DNA of 64,000 nucleotides from an uncultured Propionibacteriaceae bacterium (GCA_936924635.1 CAKZHP010000133.1:1-64000); one strand, 5' to 3'; shown: positions 48,653 through 56,533, counted from the first letter of the stretch. Numbers and translations: made by a program. The notes: a model not told the origin generated them from the letters alone.

Positions 48653-50029
48653 TCAGCAACCGATCAGCCGCGTGGCCAGGTAGGACTGCACCTGGTCGAG
48701 CGCCACCCGCTCCTGCGCCATGGTGTCGCGCTCGCGGATGGTGACGGCCTGGTCGTCGAGGGTGTCGAAGTCGACGGTGATGCAGAAGGGCGTGCCGATC
48801 TCGTCCTGGCGGCGGTAGCGCCGGCCGATGGCCTGCGTCTCGTCGTACTCGATGGTCCAGGACTTGCGCAGCTGCGCGGCGAGGTCCTTGGCCTTGGGCG
48901 AGAGGTCCTCGTTCTTCGAGAGCGGCAGCACCGCGGCCTTCACGGGCGCCAGCCGCGGGTCGAGCTTGAGCGCCACGCGGGTGTCGACACCGCCCTTCGT
49001 GTTCGGCGCCTCGTCCTCGGTGTAGGACTCGACGAGGAACGCCATCAGCGAGCGGGTGAGGCCGGCGGCGGGCTCGATGACGTACGGCGTGAACTTCTCG
49101 TTCGTCACCGGGTCGCGGTAGCTGAGGTCCTTGCCGGAGTGCTGGGCGTGGGTGGAGAGGTCGAAGTCCGTACGGTTCGCGATCCCCTCCAGCTCGCCCC
49201 AGTCACCACCGGCGAAGCCGAACTTGTACTCGATGTCGACGGTGCGCTTCGAGTAGTGCGACAGCTTCTCGGCGGGGTGCTCGTAGATGCGCAGGTTCTC
49301 GGGGCTGATGCCCAGGTCGACGTACCAGGCCATGCGCTCGTCGATCCAGTACTGGTGCCACTGCTCGTCGGTGCCCGGCACGCAGAAGAACTCCATCTCC
49401 ATCTGCTCGAACTCCCGGGTGCGGAAGATGAAGTTGCCGGGGGTGATCTCGTTGCGGAACGACTTGCCGACCTGCCCGATGCCGAACGGCGGCTTCTGAC
49501 GGGTGGCCTGCACGACGTTGGCGAAGTTCACGAAGATGCCCTGCGCGGTCTCGGGGCGCAGGTAGTGCAGCCCCGACTCGTCCTCGACCGGGCCGAGGTA
49601 GGTCTTCAGCATCATGTTGAAGTCGCGCGGCTCGGTCCACTGGCCCTTGGTGCCGCAGTGGGGGCAGCCGATCTCGGCGAGACCCTCGGGGGCGCGGCCC
49701 TTGCGGGCCTCGAACTCCTCCTCCAGGTGGTCGGCCCGGAAGCGCTTGTGGCACGACAGGCACTCGGTGAGCGGGTCGGTGAACACGCCGACGTGGCCGG
49801 AGGCGACCCACACCTGGCGGGGCAGGATCACCGAGGAGTCGAGCCCGACGACGTCGTCGCGCGACTGCACGACGGTCTTCCACCACTGCCGCTTGATGTT
49901 CTCCTTGAGCTCGACGCCGAGGGGTCCGTAGTCCCACGCCGCCCGGGTGCCGCCGTAGATCTCCCCGCACGGGAAGACGAAGCCTCGCTTCTTGGCGAGG
50001 GAGATGACGTTGTCGAGCGCACTGGCCAC
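48653..50029 (-). CDS. glyS: Glycyl-tRNA synthetase, single-chain dimeric type
   Basis: This class II synthetase charges tRNA-Gly. The 458-residue protein is the alpha2 (archaeal/eukaryal-like) form. It begins ASALDNVISLAKKRGFVFPCGEIYGGTRAAWDYGPLGVELKENIKRQWW. It has two CxxC-type zinc motifs (CLSCHKRF, CPHCGTKG), motif 2 FGIGQVGKSFRNEITPGNFIFRTREFEQMEMEFF, motif 3 VIEPAAGLTRSLMAFL and a C-terminal anticodon domain. GTG at 50029 follows GAGGAG. A TAGCCT -10 lies about 60 nt upstream near 50095. Confidence 0.96.
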   Translation of the reverse strand: MASALDNVISLAKKRGFVFPCGEIYGGTRAAWDYGPLGVELKENIKRQWWKTVVQSRDDVVGLDSSVILPRQVWVASGHVGVFTDPLTECLSCHKRFRADHLEEEFEARKGRAPEGLAEIGCPHCGTKGQWTEPRDFNMMLKTYLGPVEDESGLHYLRPETAQGIFVNFANVVQATRQKPPFGIGQVGKSFRNEITPGNFIFRTREFEQMEMEFFCVPGTDEQWHQYWIDERMAWYVDLGISPENLRIYEHPAEKLSHYSKRTVDIEYKFGFAGGDWGELEGIANRTDFDLSTHAQHSGKDLSYRDPVTNEKFTPYVIEPAAGLTRSLMAFLVESYTEDEAPNTKGGVDTRVALKLDPRLAPVKAAVLPLSKNEDLSPKAKDLAAQLRKSWTIEYDETQAIGRRYRRQDEIGTPFCITVDFDTLDDQAVTIRERDTMAQERVALDQVQSYLATRLIGC

Positions 50030-50238
50030 GATGACTCCTCAGGTCCGCGGGCCCAGCCCGCGCGAGCCACCCGGCTGGTGACCCGTTCGGCCGAAGGCTA
50101 CCGAAGTCGGGCCGGTCGCCGGCACGCGTGACCATCGCCGACCTGCATCCTCTGGCCGCTGGGAGCACCACGTGACAGATATGGCGCAAGAGGCCGCCAG
50201 GAGCCAGAAGATGCAGGTGCCTGCTGCCCGGCCAGGCG

Positions 50239-50547
50239 TCAGGCCAAACCGCGTGGCACGTTCTCGCCCACGTGCTCCGGGGCGTCGTACGCGCTGGGCT
50301 CGTCGATCGCCAGCGCGAGCATCGGCCACAGGATGGGGCGGTTGGTGGAGCCGAGCGCGCGGCGGTACGAGCCGACGTCGGCCCACCGGGTCACCAGCAC
50401 CCACAGCTCCGGGTCGTCGAGGTTGAGCCCGAAGTCCAGCCCCTGCAGGCCCCGCTGCCGGCGCAGCAGCTCGATCGCGGGCACCGAGACGGCCTCAAAG
50501 GCGTCACGCTCCGCCTGGGTGACGCGGAACCGCGAGACGGCGATCAC
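50239..50547 (-). CDS. Antibiotic-biosynthesis-monooxygenase-like (ABM) domain protein
   Basis: The 102-residue protein has the ferredoxin-like ABM/DABB pattern: IAVSRFRVTQAERDAFEAVSVPAIELLRRQRGLQGLDFGLNLDDPELWVLVTRWADVGSYRRALG. It may be a small cofactor-free oxygenase or a haem- or stress-linked dimer; the reaction is unknown. GTG at 50547 overlaps the stop of a short upstream ORF as GTGA. It is divergent from the YchJ-like gene. Confidence 0.75.
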   Translation of the reverse strand: MIAVSRFRVTQAERDAFEAVSVPAIELLRRQRGLQGLDFGLNLDDPELWVLVTRWADVGSYRRALGSTNRPILWPMLALAIDEPSAYDAPEHVGENVPRGLA

Positions 50548-50618
50548 GCGACGGTCCCAGGGCAGACGAGACCGCGTACGGGTCGGGGCGCGTCGGTCCG
50601 GCGCGAGTGCTGGCTCAT
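50544..50618 (-). CDS. 24-codon upstream ORF coupled to the ABM gene
   Basis: ATG at 50618 lies 7 nt after a TAGCCT -10 (50626-50631) and starts MSQHSRRTDAPRPVRGLV. The stop TGA overlaps the GTG of the ABM gene as GTGA. No Shine-Dalgarno sequence precedes it. It would be read from a leaderless mRNA and feed ribosomes into the ABM gene. The product itself looks unstructured. Confidence 0.45.
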   Translation of the reverse strand: MSQHSRRTDAPRPVRGLVCPGTVA

Positions 50619-50625
50619 GGCCGCG

Positions 50626-50652
50626 AGGCTACCGGTGCCCGGCCGATAGCCT
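50626..50652. promoter_or_regulatory. Back-to-back divergent promoter core
   Basis: AGGCTA (50626-50631) and TAGCCT (50647-50652) are mirror-image -10 elements 15 bp apart, for the ABM side (minus) and the YchJ side (plus). Each -35 region overlaps the other -10, so the two promoters should compete. Confidence 0.5.
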
Positions 50653-50658
50653 GCCGTC

Positions 50659-50700
50659 ATGAATCCCGGCCGCGAGCTCCGTCGTCGCAGGCGGCCATGA
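50659..50700 (+). CDS. 13-codon Arg-rich upstream ORF coupled to the YchJ-like gene
   Basis: ATG at 50659 is exactly 6 nt after TAGCCT. The product reads MNPGRELRRRRRP, with six Arg in thirteen residues, and its TGA overlaps the ATG of the next gene as ATGA. There is no Shine-Dalgarno sequence. It is a candidate leader peptide that could sense arginine supply or simply deliver ribosomes (inference). Confidence 0.45.
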   Translation: MNPGRELRRRRRP

Positions 50701-51089
50701 CTCCCGGCCCCGGGCCAGCGACGTGTCCGTGCCGAACCCTGGAGCCGCCCGTGCCGTACGACGCCTGCTGCGGCCCCGTGCTCCGCGCCGAGCGTTTGCC
50801 CGCGACGGCCGAGGAGCTGATGCGCTCGCGGTACACGGCGATCGTGGTGGGCGATCCCGAGCACCTGTGGCGCACCTGGCACCCCCGGACCCGCCCCGCC
50901 GCGGTGGACCTCGACCCTGGCCTCACCTGGACGGGACTGCGCATCCTCGACACCGTCGACGGCGGCCCGGGCGACGCCAGCGGCGAGGTGGAGTTCGCCG
51001 CCACGTTCGCAGGGGGCGAGCTCCATGAGCGCAGCCGGTTCCAGCGCCGTGGCGGCCGGTGGTTCTATCTCGACGGCGACACCCGCTGA
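50697..51089 (+). CDS. YchJ-like (UPF0225) protein
   Basis: The 130-residue protein matches the YchJ group: an N-terminal zinc-like motif CPCRTLEPPVPYDACCGPVLRAERLPATAEELMRSRYTAIVVGDPEHLWRTWHPRTRP, then FAATFAGGELHERSRFQRRGGRWFYLDGD. This is an NTF2-like fold with SEC-C-type cysteines. Function unknown. ATG at 50697 overlaps the stop of the Arg-rich upstream ORF. Confidence 0.82.
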   Translation: MTPGPGPATCPCRTLEPPVPYDACCGPVLRAERLPATAEELMRSRYTAIVVGDPEHLWRTWHPRTRPAAVDLDPGLTWTGLRILDTVDGGPGDASGEVEFAATFAGGELHERSRFQRRGGRWFYLDGDTR

Positions 51090-51166
51090 CCCCACGCCCA
51101 CTGCTTGCGTCGACGCGTGGGGCCCCGGGCCGCCATGTTGGGGTGCGGCCCCGCAGAGATGCCCGG

Positions 51167-51203
51167 TTGACGCCCTCCGCACCATTATTGATAATAGTTC
51201 TCA
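51167..51203 (+). promoter_or_regulatory. znuA promoter with overlapping Zur box
   Basis: TTGACG (51167-51172), a 17-nt spacer and GATAAT (51190-51195) form the best consensus promoter of the window. Transcription would start at or just before the ATG at 51203. The 15-mer TGATAATAGTTCTCA (51189-51203) fits the 7-1-7 Fur/Zur palindrome with five of seven paired positions. A zur gene ends this operon. Confidence 0.7.
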
Positions 51204-52108
51204 TGTTCTTGCGAGTCCTTCTCTCGACGATGCTCCTGGTCATCACGGCGTGCTCGGCCCCTCCCCCAACCGACGGGCGGCTGCCGGTGGTGGTGTCGTT
51301 CTACCCGCTGCAGTTCGTCGCCGAACGGGTCGGCGGCGACAAGGTGGCGGTCTCGAACCTCACCACCCCCGGAGCGGAGCCGCACGACCTGGAGCTGACG
51401 GCCAAGCAGGTGGCCTCCCTCACCCGCGCGAGCCTGGTCGTCTACCAGAAGGGCTTCCAGCCGGCGGTCGACAGCGCGGTGGCCGACGAGCGCCCGCGAC
51501 GCGTGCTGGACGTCTCCACGGTCGTCCCCCTCCACGAGCACGAGACGGGCGACGACGAGGGCGGCGCGCACGGGCACGACCACCAGGGCGGCGACCCCCA
51601 CACCTGGCTCGACCCGAGCGCGATGGTGGCGTACGCGACAGCCGTGGCCGATGCCCTGAGCGCGGCGGACCCCGGCCATGCGGGCGAGTACCGGCAGCGG
51701 GCCGACGCCCTGGTCGCGGAGCTGAGGGATCTCGACAGGGCCTACGCGGACGGCCTGCGCACCTGCGACCGCCGCGTCTTCGTCACCAGTCATGCCGCCT
51801 TCGGCTACCTGGCCGAGCGGTACGACCTGGAGCAAGTCGGCATCGCCGGTCTGGAGCCGGGGACCGAGCCCTCGCCGGCGCGGATCGCCGAGGTGCAACG
51901 CATCGTGCGGGAGCGACACGTGACGACGATCTTCTACGAGACGCTCGCCTCGCCCAAGGTGGCTGAGACGATGGCTCGCGACCTCGGCGTCAAGACCGAC
52001 GTGCTCGACCCGGTGGAAGGCCTCACGCCCTCCTCGCGGGGGTCCGACTACCTCGAGGTGATGAGGTCCAACCTGGCAGCCCTGAAGGAGGCGAACGGAT
52101 GTCGGTAG
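51203..52108 (+). CDS. znuA: Zinc ABC transporter substrate-binding lipoprotein
   Basis: This cluster A-I binding protein captures Zn2+ outside the membrane. The 301-residue protein starts MFLRVLLSTMLLVITACSAPPP, a signal peptide with lipobox ITAC. Metal ligands are visible: His in GAEPHDLELT, the flexible HEHETGDDEGGAHGHDHQGGDPHTW loop, His in VTSHAAFGYLAERY and the C-terminal Asp. The His-rich loop marks zinc rather than manganese. ATG at 51203 lies at the predicted transcription start, so the mRNA is leaderless. A longer frame from 51059 is rejected. Confidence 0.93.
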   Translation: MFLRVLLSTMLLVITACSAPPPTDGRLPVVVSFYPLQFVAERVGGDKVAVSNLTTPGAEPHDLELTAKQVASLTRASLVVYQKGFQPAVDSAVADERPRRVLDVSTVVPLHEHETGDDEGGAHGHDHQGGDPHTWLDPSAMVAYATAVADALSAADPGHAGEYRQRADALVAELRDLDRAYADGLRTCDRRVFVTSHAAFGYLAERYDLEQVGIAGLEPGTEPSPARIAEVQRIVRERHVTTIFYETLASPKVAETMARDLGVKTDVLDPVEGLTPSSRGSDYLEVMRSNLAALKEANGCR

Positions 52109-52851
52109 CAGCGGTCGAGGTCACCCGGCTCGGCGTGAGCCGGGGCGGGGTCCCGATCCTCCGCGAGGTCTCGATGTCCGTCGCCGACGGCGAGATGGTC
52201 GCCCTGCTTGGCGGCAACGGCTCGGGCAAGACCACGCTGGTGCGCACGATGCTCGGGCTGGTGCCGGTGAGCACCGGCACGGTCGAGCTGTACGGCACCC
52301 CGCTGGATCGGTTCCGGGAGTGGTCGCGCCTGGGGTACGTGCCGCAGCGGGCCTCCATCAACCTGCACGCCACGACCGTGACCGAGCTGGTGACCTCAGG
52401 CACCCTGTCGCACCGGCGGCCGTTCGCGCCGCTGTCGCGGGCAGACAAGGCCAAGGTCGCCGAGACCATCGAGCTGGTGGGTCTCGGTGGGCGGGCCGAC
52501 GAGCCGTACGTGCACCTCTCCGGCGGCCAGCAGCAGCGCGTGCTGATCGCGCGGGCGCTGGTGTCCGACCCGGAGCTGCTGGTGATGGACGAGCCGTTCG
52601 CCGGCGTCGACCTGCGCACGCAGGAGTCTCTGGCCGACGTGCTGCGCGAGCGTCACCAGGCGGGCCTGGCGATCCTGGTCGTGCTGCACGAGCCGGGCCC
52701 GCTGGCGCCGATGGTGGAGCGGGCCGTGGTGCTGCGCGACGGCCGGGTCGTGCACGACGGGCCGCCCGAGGGCCTGACCAGCCACGAGCACGACCATCAC
52801 CACGAGGAGCGTCCCGGACTGGTGGAAGGAGTCACGGCATGGACATCCTGA
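52099..52851 (+). CDS. znuC: Zinc ABC transporter ATPase
   Basis: The 250-residue ATPase powers zinc uptake. Walker A ALLGGNGSGKTTLVRTML (about residue 38), Q-loop GYVPQRAS, signature LSGGQQQRVLIARALVSD, Walker B LLVMDEPFAGVD and H-loop VVLHEPGP are seen; the switch His is in LVVLHEP. The tail is His-rich (SHEHDHHHEER). ATG at 52099 overlaps the end of znuA by 10 nt. Confidence 0.93.
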   Translation: MSVAAVEVTRLGVSRGGVPILREVSMSVADGEMVALLGGNGSGKTTLVRTMLGLVPVSTGTVELYGTPLDRFREWSRLGYVPQRASINLHATTVTELVTSGTLSHRRPFAPLSRADKAKVAETIELVGLGGRADEPYVHLSGGQQQRVLIARALVSDPELLVMDEPFAGVDLRTQESLADVLRERHQAGLAILVVLHEPGPLAPMVERAVVLRDGRVVHDGPPEGLTSHEHDHHHEERPGLVEGVTAWTS

Positions 52852-53825
52852 GCTACCCCTTCATGCAGCGCGCCCTGATCGCGGCCGTGCTGACAGGGCT
52901 GATGGCGCCGGCGATCGGCACGTACGTGGTGCAGCGCCGCCTGAGCCTGCTCGGTGACGGGCTGGGTCACGTGGCGCTGGCCGGCGTGGGCCTGGCGTTC
53001 CTCACCGGGCTCGCTCCCCTGCCGGTGGCCGTGGCCGTGAGCGTGACCGGCGCGGTGGTGATCGAGCTGCTGCGCCAGCGCGGCAAGGCGACCGGAGACC
53101 TGGGACTGGCGATCCTCTTCTACGGCGGCCTGGCCGCGGGCGTGCTGCTCACGGGGCTCGCGGGCCAGGGGGCGGGCACCCTGACCGCGTACCTGTTCGG
53201 GTCGCTCACCACCGTGTCCCGCACCGACCTGGTGTGGGTCGCGGTGCTGGCGGTGGCGGTGCTGGTGCCCGCCGTGGGGCTGCGCTCCCGGCTGTTCGCG
53301 GTCAGCGCCGACGAGGACTTCGCGAAGGTGATGGGGCTGCACGTCCGTGCGTACAACCTGCTCGTCGTCGTGCTCGCCGCCATCACCGTGACCACCGCGA
53401 TGCGGACCGTCGGCCTGCTGCTGGTGAGCGCGCTCATGGTGATCCCGGTCGCCACGGCGCAGAACGTGTTCGTGCGGTTCAGCTCCGGCCTGTTCGGCGC
53501 CATGGCGATCGGCGTGGTGGTGGCGCTGGGCGGGGTGATGGGCTCGTACGCGCTCGACGTCGCCCCCGGCGCCTTCATCGTGCTGCTCGGCATCGTGCTG
53601 TTCGCCCTGTCGTGGCCGGTCTCGACGCTGCTGCACCGAGGGCGGCCGGTGGGGGTGGTCGACGAGACCGACCCGAACCCGTTGCCCCACGAGGAGACCG
53701 CACCGCACGACCACGTGCACGGGCCGCGCTGCGGTCACCGGGGCGTGGAGCACGGCGACCACGTCGACTACGTGCACGACGGCCACCGGCACGCCGCGCA
53801 CGACGACCACTACGACGAGCACTGA
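52839..53825 (+). CDS. znuB: Zinc ABC transporter permease with His-rich tail
   Basis: The 328-residue permease of the ABC-3 family has about eight helices with MQRALIAAVLTGLMAPAIGTYVVQRRLSLLGDGLGHVALAGVGLAFLTG and VSADEDFAKVMGLHVRAYNLLVVVLAAITVTTAMRTVGLLLVSALMVIPVATAQ. The cytoplasmic tail of about 55 residues contains some 15 histidines (HDHVHGPRCGHRGVEHGDH and beyond), probably a zinc buffer. ATG at 52839 overlaps znuC. Confidence 0.93.
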   Translation: MDILSYPFMQRALIAAVLTGLMAPAIGTYVVQRRLSLLGDGLGHVALAGVGLAFLTGLAPLPVAVAVSVTGAVVIELLRQRGKATGDLGLAILFYGGLAAGVLLTGLAGQGAGTLTAYLFGSLTTVSRTDLVWVAVLAVAVLVPAVGLRSRLFAVSADEDFAKVMGLHVRAYNLLVVVLAAITVTTAMRTVGLLLVSALMVIPVATAQNVFVRFSSGLFGAMAIGVVVALGGVMGSYALDVAPGAFIVLLGIVLFALSWPVSTLLHRGRPVGVVDETDPNPLPHEETAPHDHVHGPRCGHRGVEHGDHVDYVHDGHRHAAHDDHYDEH

Positions 53826-54214
53826 TGGCCGAGCGACGCACACGGCAGCGCACCGCCGTCGAGGAGTCCCTGGCCGGGGCGGACGACTTCCGCAGCGCCC
53901 AGCAGGTGCACGCGGCGCTGGTCGCCGCCGGGGAGAAGGTGGGGCTGGCAACCGTCTACCGCACCCTGCACGCGATGGCCGAGTCGGGTGAGGTCGACGT
54001 GGTGCGTACGCCCGAGGGCGAGGCGTCATACCGGCGGTGCCGGACGGCCGGGCACCACCACCACCTGGTGTGCCGCGTGTGCGGGCGCACGAAGGAGCTC
54101 ACCGCCACCGTCGTCGAGGCCTGGGCCGCCGCCATCGGCGCCGAGCACGGGTTCACCGACGTCACCCACGACATCGAGCTCTCGGGGTTGTGCGGGGGCT
54201 GTACGGGCGGGTGA
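53825..54214 (+). CDS. zur: Zinc uptake regulator, Fur family
   Basis: The 129-residue repressor has a winged helix (VEESLAGADDFRSAQQVHAALVAAGEKVGLATVYRTLHAMAESGEVDVVRTPEGEASYRRC) and a dimerisation domain with HHHHLVCRVCGRTKE and C-terminal CGGC, which form the structural zinc site. Its ATG shares a base with the znuB stop. As the last gene of znuABC-zur it would repress the operon through the box at 51189-51203, a closed feedback loop (inference). Confidence 0.9.
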   Translation: MAERRTRQRTAVEESLAGADDFRSAQQVHAALVAAGEKVGLATVYRTLHAMAESGEVDVVRTPEGEASYRRCRTAGHHHHLVCRVCGRTKELTATVVEAWAAAIGAEHGFTDVTHDIELSGLCGGCTGG

Positions 54215-54221
54215 GGCCGGC

Positions 54222-54260
54222 GTGGAGCGCCTGCCCGCATCAGTGCGGCAGGCGCTCCAC
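54222..54260. terminator. Bidirectional terminator between zur and the GMC gene
   Basis: GTGGAGCGCCTGCC pairs with GGCAGGCGCTCCAC (14 bp), with further GCA/TGC pairing inside and a short loop, centred between convergent stop codons. Confidence 0.75.
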
Positions 54261-54267
54261 GATCTGC

Positions 54268-55833
54268 TCAGACCCCGCCGGTCTTCAGCTGGTCGGCCAG
54301 GTACTCGGCCTGCCGGATCGCCAGCGCGACGATGGTCAGGGTCGGGTTGGCGGCGGCGCCGGTGGTGAACTGCGAGCCGTCGGAGATGAACAGGTTCGGC
54401 ACGTCGTGCGCGCGACCGTGCTTGTCGACGACCCCGTCCTCGGGCCGCTCGCTCATGCGGCAGGTGCCGAGGTTGTGGGTCGACGGGTACGGCGGGGTGC
54501 GGTGGCTGCTCACGGCGCCGACGGCGGCGTACAGACCCTCGGCCGCCGAGTAGGCGTGCTCGCGCATCGCGAGGTCGTTGGCGTGGTCGTCGTAGTGGAC
54601 GTGCGCCACCGGCAACCCGTGCTGGTCCTTCACGCTGGCGTCGAGGGTGACCCGGTTGGTGGCCTGCGGCATGTCCTCGCCGACGAGCCAGCAACCAGCA
54701 GTGCGCTCGTACGCGTCGAGCAGGCGCGTGAAGTCGGGGCCCCAGGTGCCGGGCTCGACGAAGCTGGCGAGGAACGCCGGCCCCAGCGAGATGGTCTCGA
54801 TGTAGTAGCCGCCGCAGAACCCGCGGCCGGGGTTGTGCACCGACTCGTCGGCGACCAGCCCGGCCATGGTCTCGCCCCGGTGCATGCGTACGGGCTTGTC
54901 GAACTGCGCGTAGACGCTGCCCGTGAGGTGACGCATGTAGTTGCGCCCCACCTGGCCCGAGGAGTTCGCCAGCCCGTCGGGGAACAGCGCGCTGGAGCTG
55001 AGCAGCAGCAGGCGCGGTGTCTCCAGCGAGTTGCCGGCGACGCAGACCACCTTGGCGGCCTGGCGGTGCAGGTTGCCCTCGGCGTCCAGGTAGAGCACCG
55101 CGTCGACGCGGCCGTCGGGGCCGTGCGTGATCTGCGCGACGTGGCAGTCGGGTCGTAGGTCGAGCAGCCCGGTCTCCAGGGCGCGTGGGATCTCGCGCAC
55201 CATCGTCGACCACTTGGACCTGTTCTTGTCGCCCTGGAAGTTGAAGCCGTCCTGGATCGAGGCGGGGCGGCCGTCGTACGGGGCCGCGTTCGTCGCGTAC
55301 GGACCGGTCGCGTAGTACCGGTAGCCGACCTTCTCCGCGCCCGCGGCGAGCACCTTGTAGTTGTTGTTCGCCGGCAGGCCCGGCCGCCCGCCGCGGTGGG
55401 TGGAGCCCATCGCGTCCTCGGCGCGCGTGTAGTAGGGCTCCATCTCCTCCAGCGTGATCGGCCAGTCGAGGAGGGTGGCGCCCTCGACGTCCCCGTACAC
55501 GCTGCGGGTGCGGAACTCGTGGGCCTTGAAGCGCGGCGTCGCGCCCGACCAGTGCGTGGTGGTGCCGCCGACGGCCTTGACGAGCCAGGCGGGCAGGTTC
55601 GGGAAGTCGGTGGCGATCCGCCACGACCCGGAGGTGGTGCGCGGGTCCAGCCAGGCCATCTGGTTGAACGCCTCCCACTCGAGGTTCATGTAGTCCTCGT
55701 TGCGCAGGTACGGGCCGGCCTCGAGCACGACGCACTCGATGCCCTGGCGCGTCAGCTCGTACGCGAGCGTGCCCCCGCCCGCGCCGGACCCGACGATGAC
55801 GACGGTCTCGGTGTCGTGGTCGATGGTGGTCAT
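54268..55833 (-). CDS. GMC-family FAD-dependent oxidoreductase
   Basis: This glucose-methanol-choline oxidoreductase of 521 residues oxidises an alcohol or sugar hydroxyl. FAD binding: VVIVGSGAGGGTLAYELTRQGIECVVLEAG (about residue 12) and GGTTTHWSGATPRF. The C-terminal active-site region is STHNLGTCRMS, then LFISDGSQFTTGAAANPTLTIVALAIRQAEYL. It is a large subunit of the gluconate 2-dehydrogenase / 2-keto-gluconate dehydrogenase type. ATG at 55833 overlaps the small-subunit stop as ATGA. No cytochrome subunit or Tat signal is seen. Confidence 0.9.
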   Translation of the reverse strand: MTTIDHDTETVVIVGSGAGGGTLAYELTRQGIECVVLEAGPYLRNEDYMNLEWEAFNQMAWLDPRTTSGSWRIATDFPNLPAWLVKAVGGTTTHWSGATPRFKAHEFRTRSVYGDVEGATLLDWPITLEEMEPYYTRAEDAMGSTHRGGRPGLPANNNYKVLAAGAEKVGYRYYATGPYATNAAPYDGRPASIQDGFNFQGDKNRSKWSTMVREIPRALETGLLDLRPDCHVAQITHGPDGRVDAVLYLDAEGNLHRQAAKVVCVAGNSLETPRLLLLSSSALFPDGLANSSGQVGRNYMRHLTGSVYAQFDKPVRMHRGETMAGLVADESVHNPGRGFCGGYYIETISLGPAFLASFVEPGTWGPDFTRLLDAYERTAGCWLVGEDMPQATNRVTLDASVKDQHGLPVAHVHYDDHANDLAMREHAYSAAEGLYAAVGAVSSHRTPPYPSTHNLGTCRMSERPEDGVVDKHGRAHDVPNLFISDGSQFTTGAAANPTLTIVALAIRQAEYLADQLKTGGV

Positions 55834-56456
55834 GCCGGGCTCCTTCCGGTGTCGATCTGGTCGGCGTCGGCGTCGGTCTGACCGGCCGGTACGGCGGCGG
55901 GCCGGGTGTCCGCCGCGGAGGTCTCCGGTTCGGTGGTGGCCGGCTCGGGTGTGGCCGGCTTCGGCGCTCCACCGGTCTCCCCGGCCGCGCTGTCGATGAT
56001 GTCGGGAAGGGGCTCGCCGTCGTACTCGTCGGTCCTCGGGTCGGGCAGCCAGTCCAGGTCGTCGAAGCCCCGGTTGATGTAGCCGCCCTTGTCGAACGAC
56101 GGGCCCTCGTAGCCGAGCACCTCCCACACCTCCTCGTCCTCGTACAGGTTCACGACGCTGGTCTGCCGGACGAACCCGAAGAACGGGGTCTGCTCCACGC
56201 CCTGCAGCACGGGCAGCGCCTGCTCGGGGCTGAGGTCGGCGAAGCTGCCGTCGGCCAGCGCGTCCAGGGACGCCAGCCCCTGGTCGAGCTTGATCTGCAT
56301 CCAGGTCGTCTCGGCGGCGGCCTTCTGCACGATGCCGGCGGTGCGCTCGTACGCGCTGTCTGGCACCCCGGGATGCGGGAAGGCCGCGCGGATGACGGCC
56401 GTGAGGGTGCGGGTGCGGTCCCCCGCCGCACTGCCCTGTGTCTGTGGGTCGCTCAT
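55830..56456 (-). CDS. Gluconate 2-dehydrogenase subunit 3-like protein
   Basis: The 208-residue protein matches the small subunit that accompanies GMC dehydrogenases: LTAVIRAAFPHPGVPDSAYERTAGIVQKAA, then LPVLQGVEQTPFFGFVRQTSVVNLYEDEEVWEVLGYEGPSFDKGGYINRGFDDLDWLPDPR. Family members usually carry a Tat signal; here the N-terminus (MSDPQTQGSAAGDRTRTL) has none, so the complex is probably cytoplasmic. The last 60 residues are disordered (Pro/Thr/Glu/Ala). ATG at 56456 has AGAGGAG upstream. Confidence 0.82.
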   Translation of the reverse strand: MSDPQTQGSAAGDRTRTLTAVIRAAFPHPGVPDSAYERTAGIVQKAAAETTWMQIKLDQGLASLDALADGSFADLSPEQALPVLQGVEQTPFFGFVRQTSVVNLYEDEEVWEVLGYEGPSFDKGGYINRGFDDLDWLPDPRTDEYDGEPLPDIIDSAAGETGGAPKPATPEPATTEPETSAADTRPAAVPAGQTDADADQIDTGRSPA

Positions 56457-56499
56457 GACCGGTCTCGCTCCTCTGCGTCGTTGCCTCGAAGTGAGGCTC

Positions 56500-56528
56500 A
56501 ACCTAGGAACGCCGGCACCGGTCGGCAA
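56500..56528 (-). promoter_or_regulatory. Promoter of the GMC operon
   Basis: TTGCCG (56523-56528), a 17-nt spacer and TAGGTT (56500-56505) on the minus strand, giving a leader of about 37 nt. Confidence 0.6.
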
Positions 56529-56533
56529 CGGCC

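Noticed and set aside
48569..50131. A 520-codon plus-strand frame opposite glyS
   Set aside because: Antisense shadow of glycyl-tRNA synthetase with no domains of its own.
50030..50238. Search for a small gene between the ABM gene and glyS
   Set aside because: Only shadow frames and the glyS promoter region are seen; no start with support.
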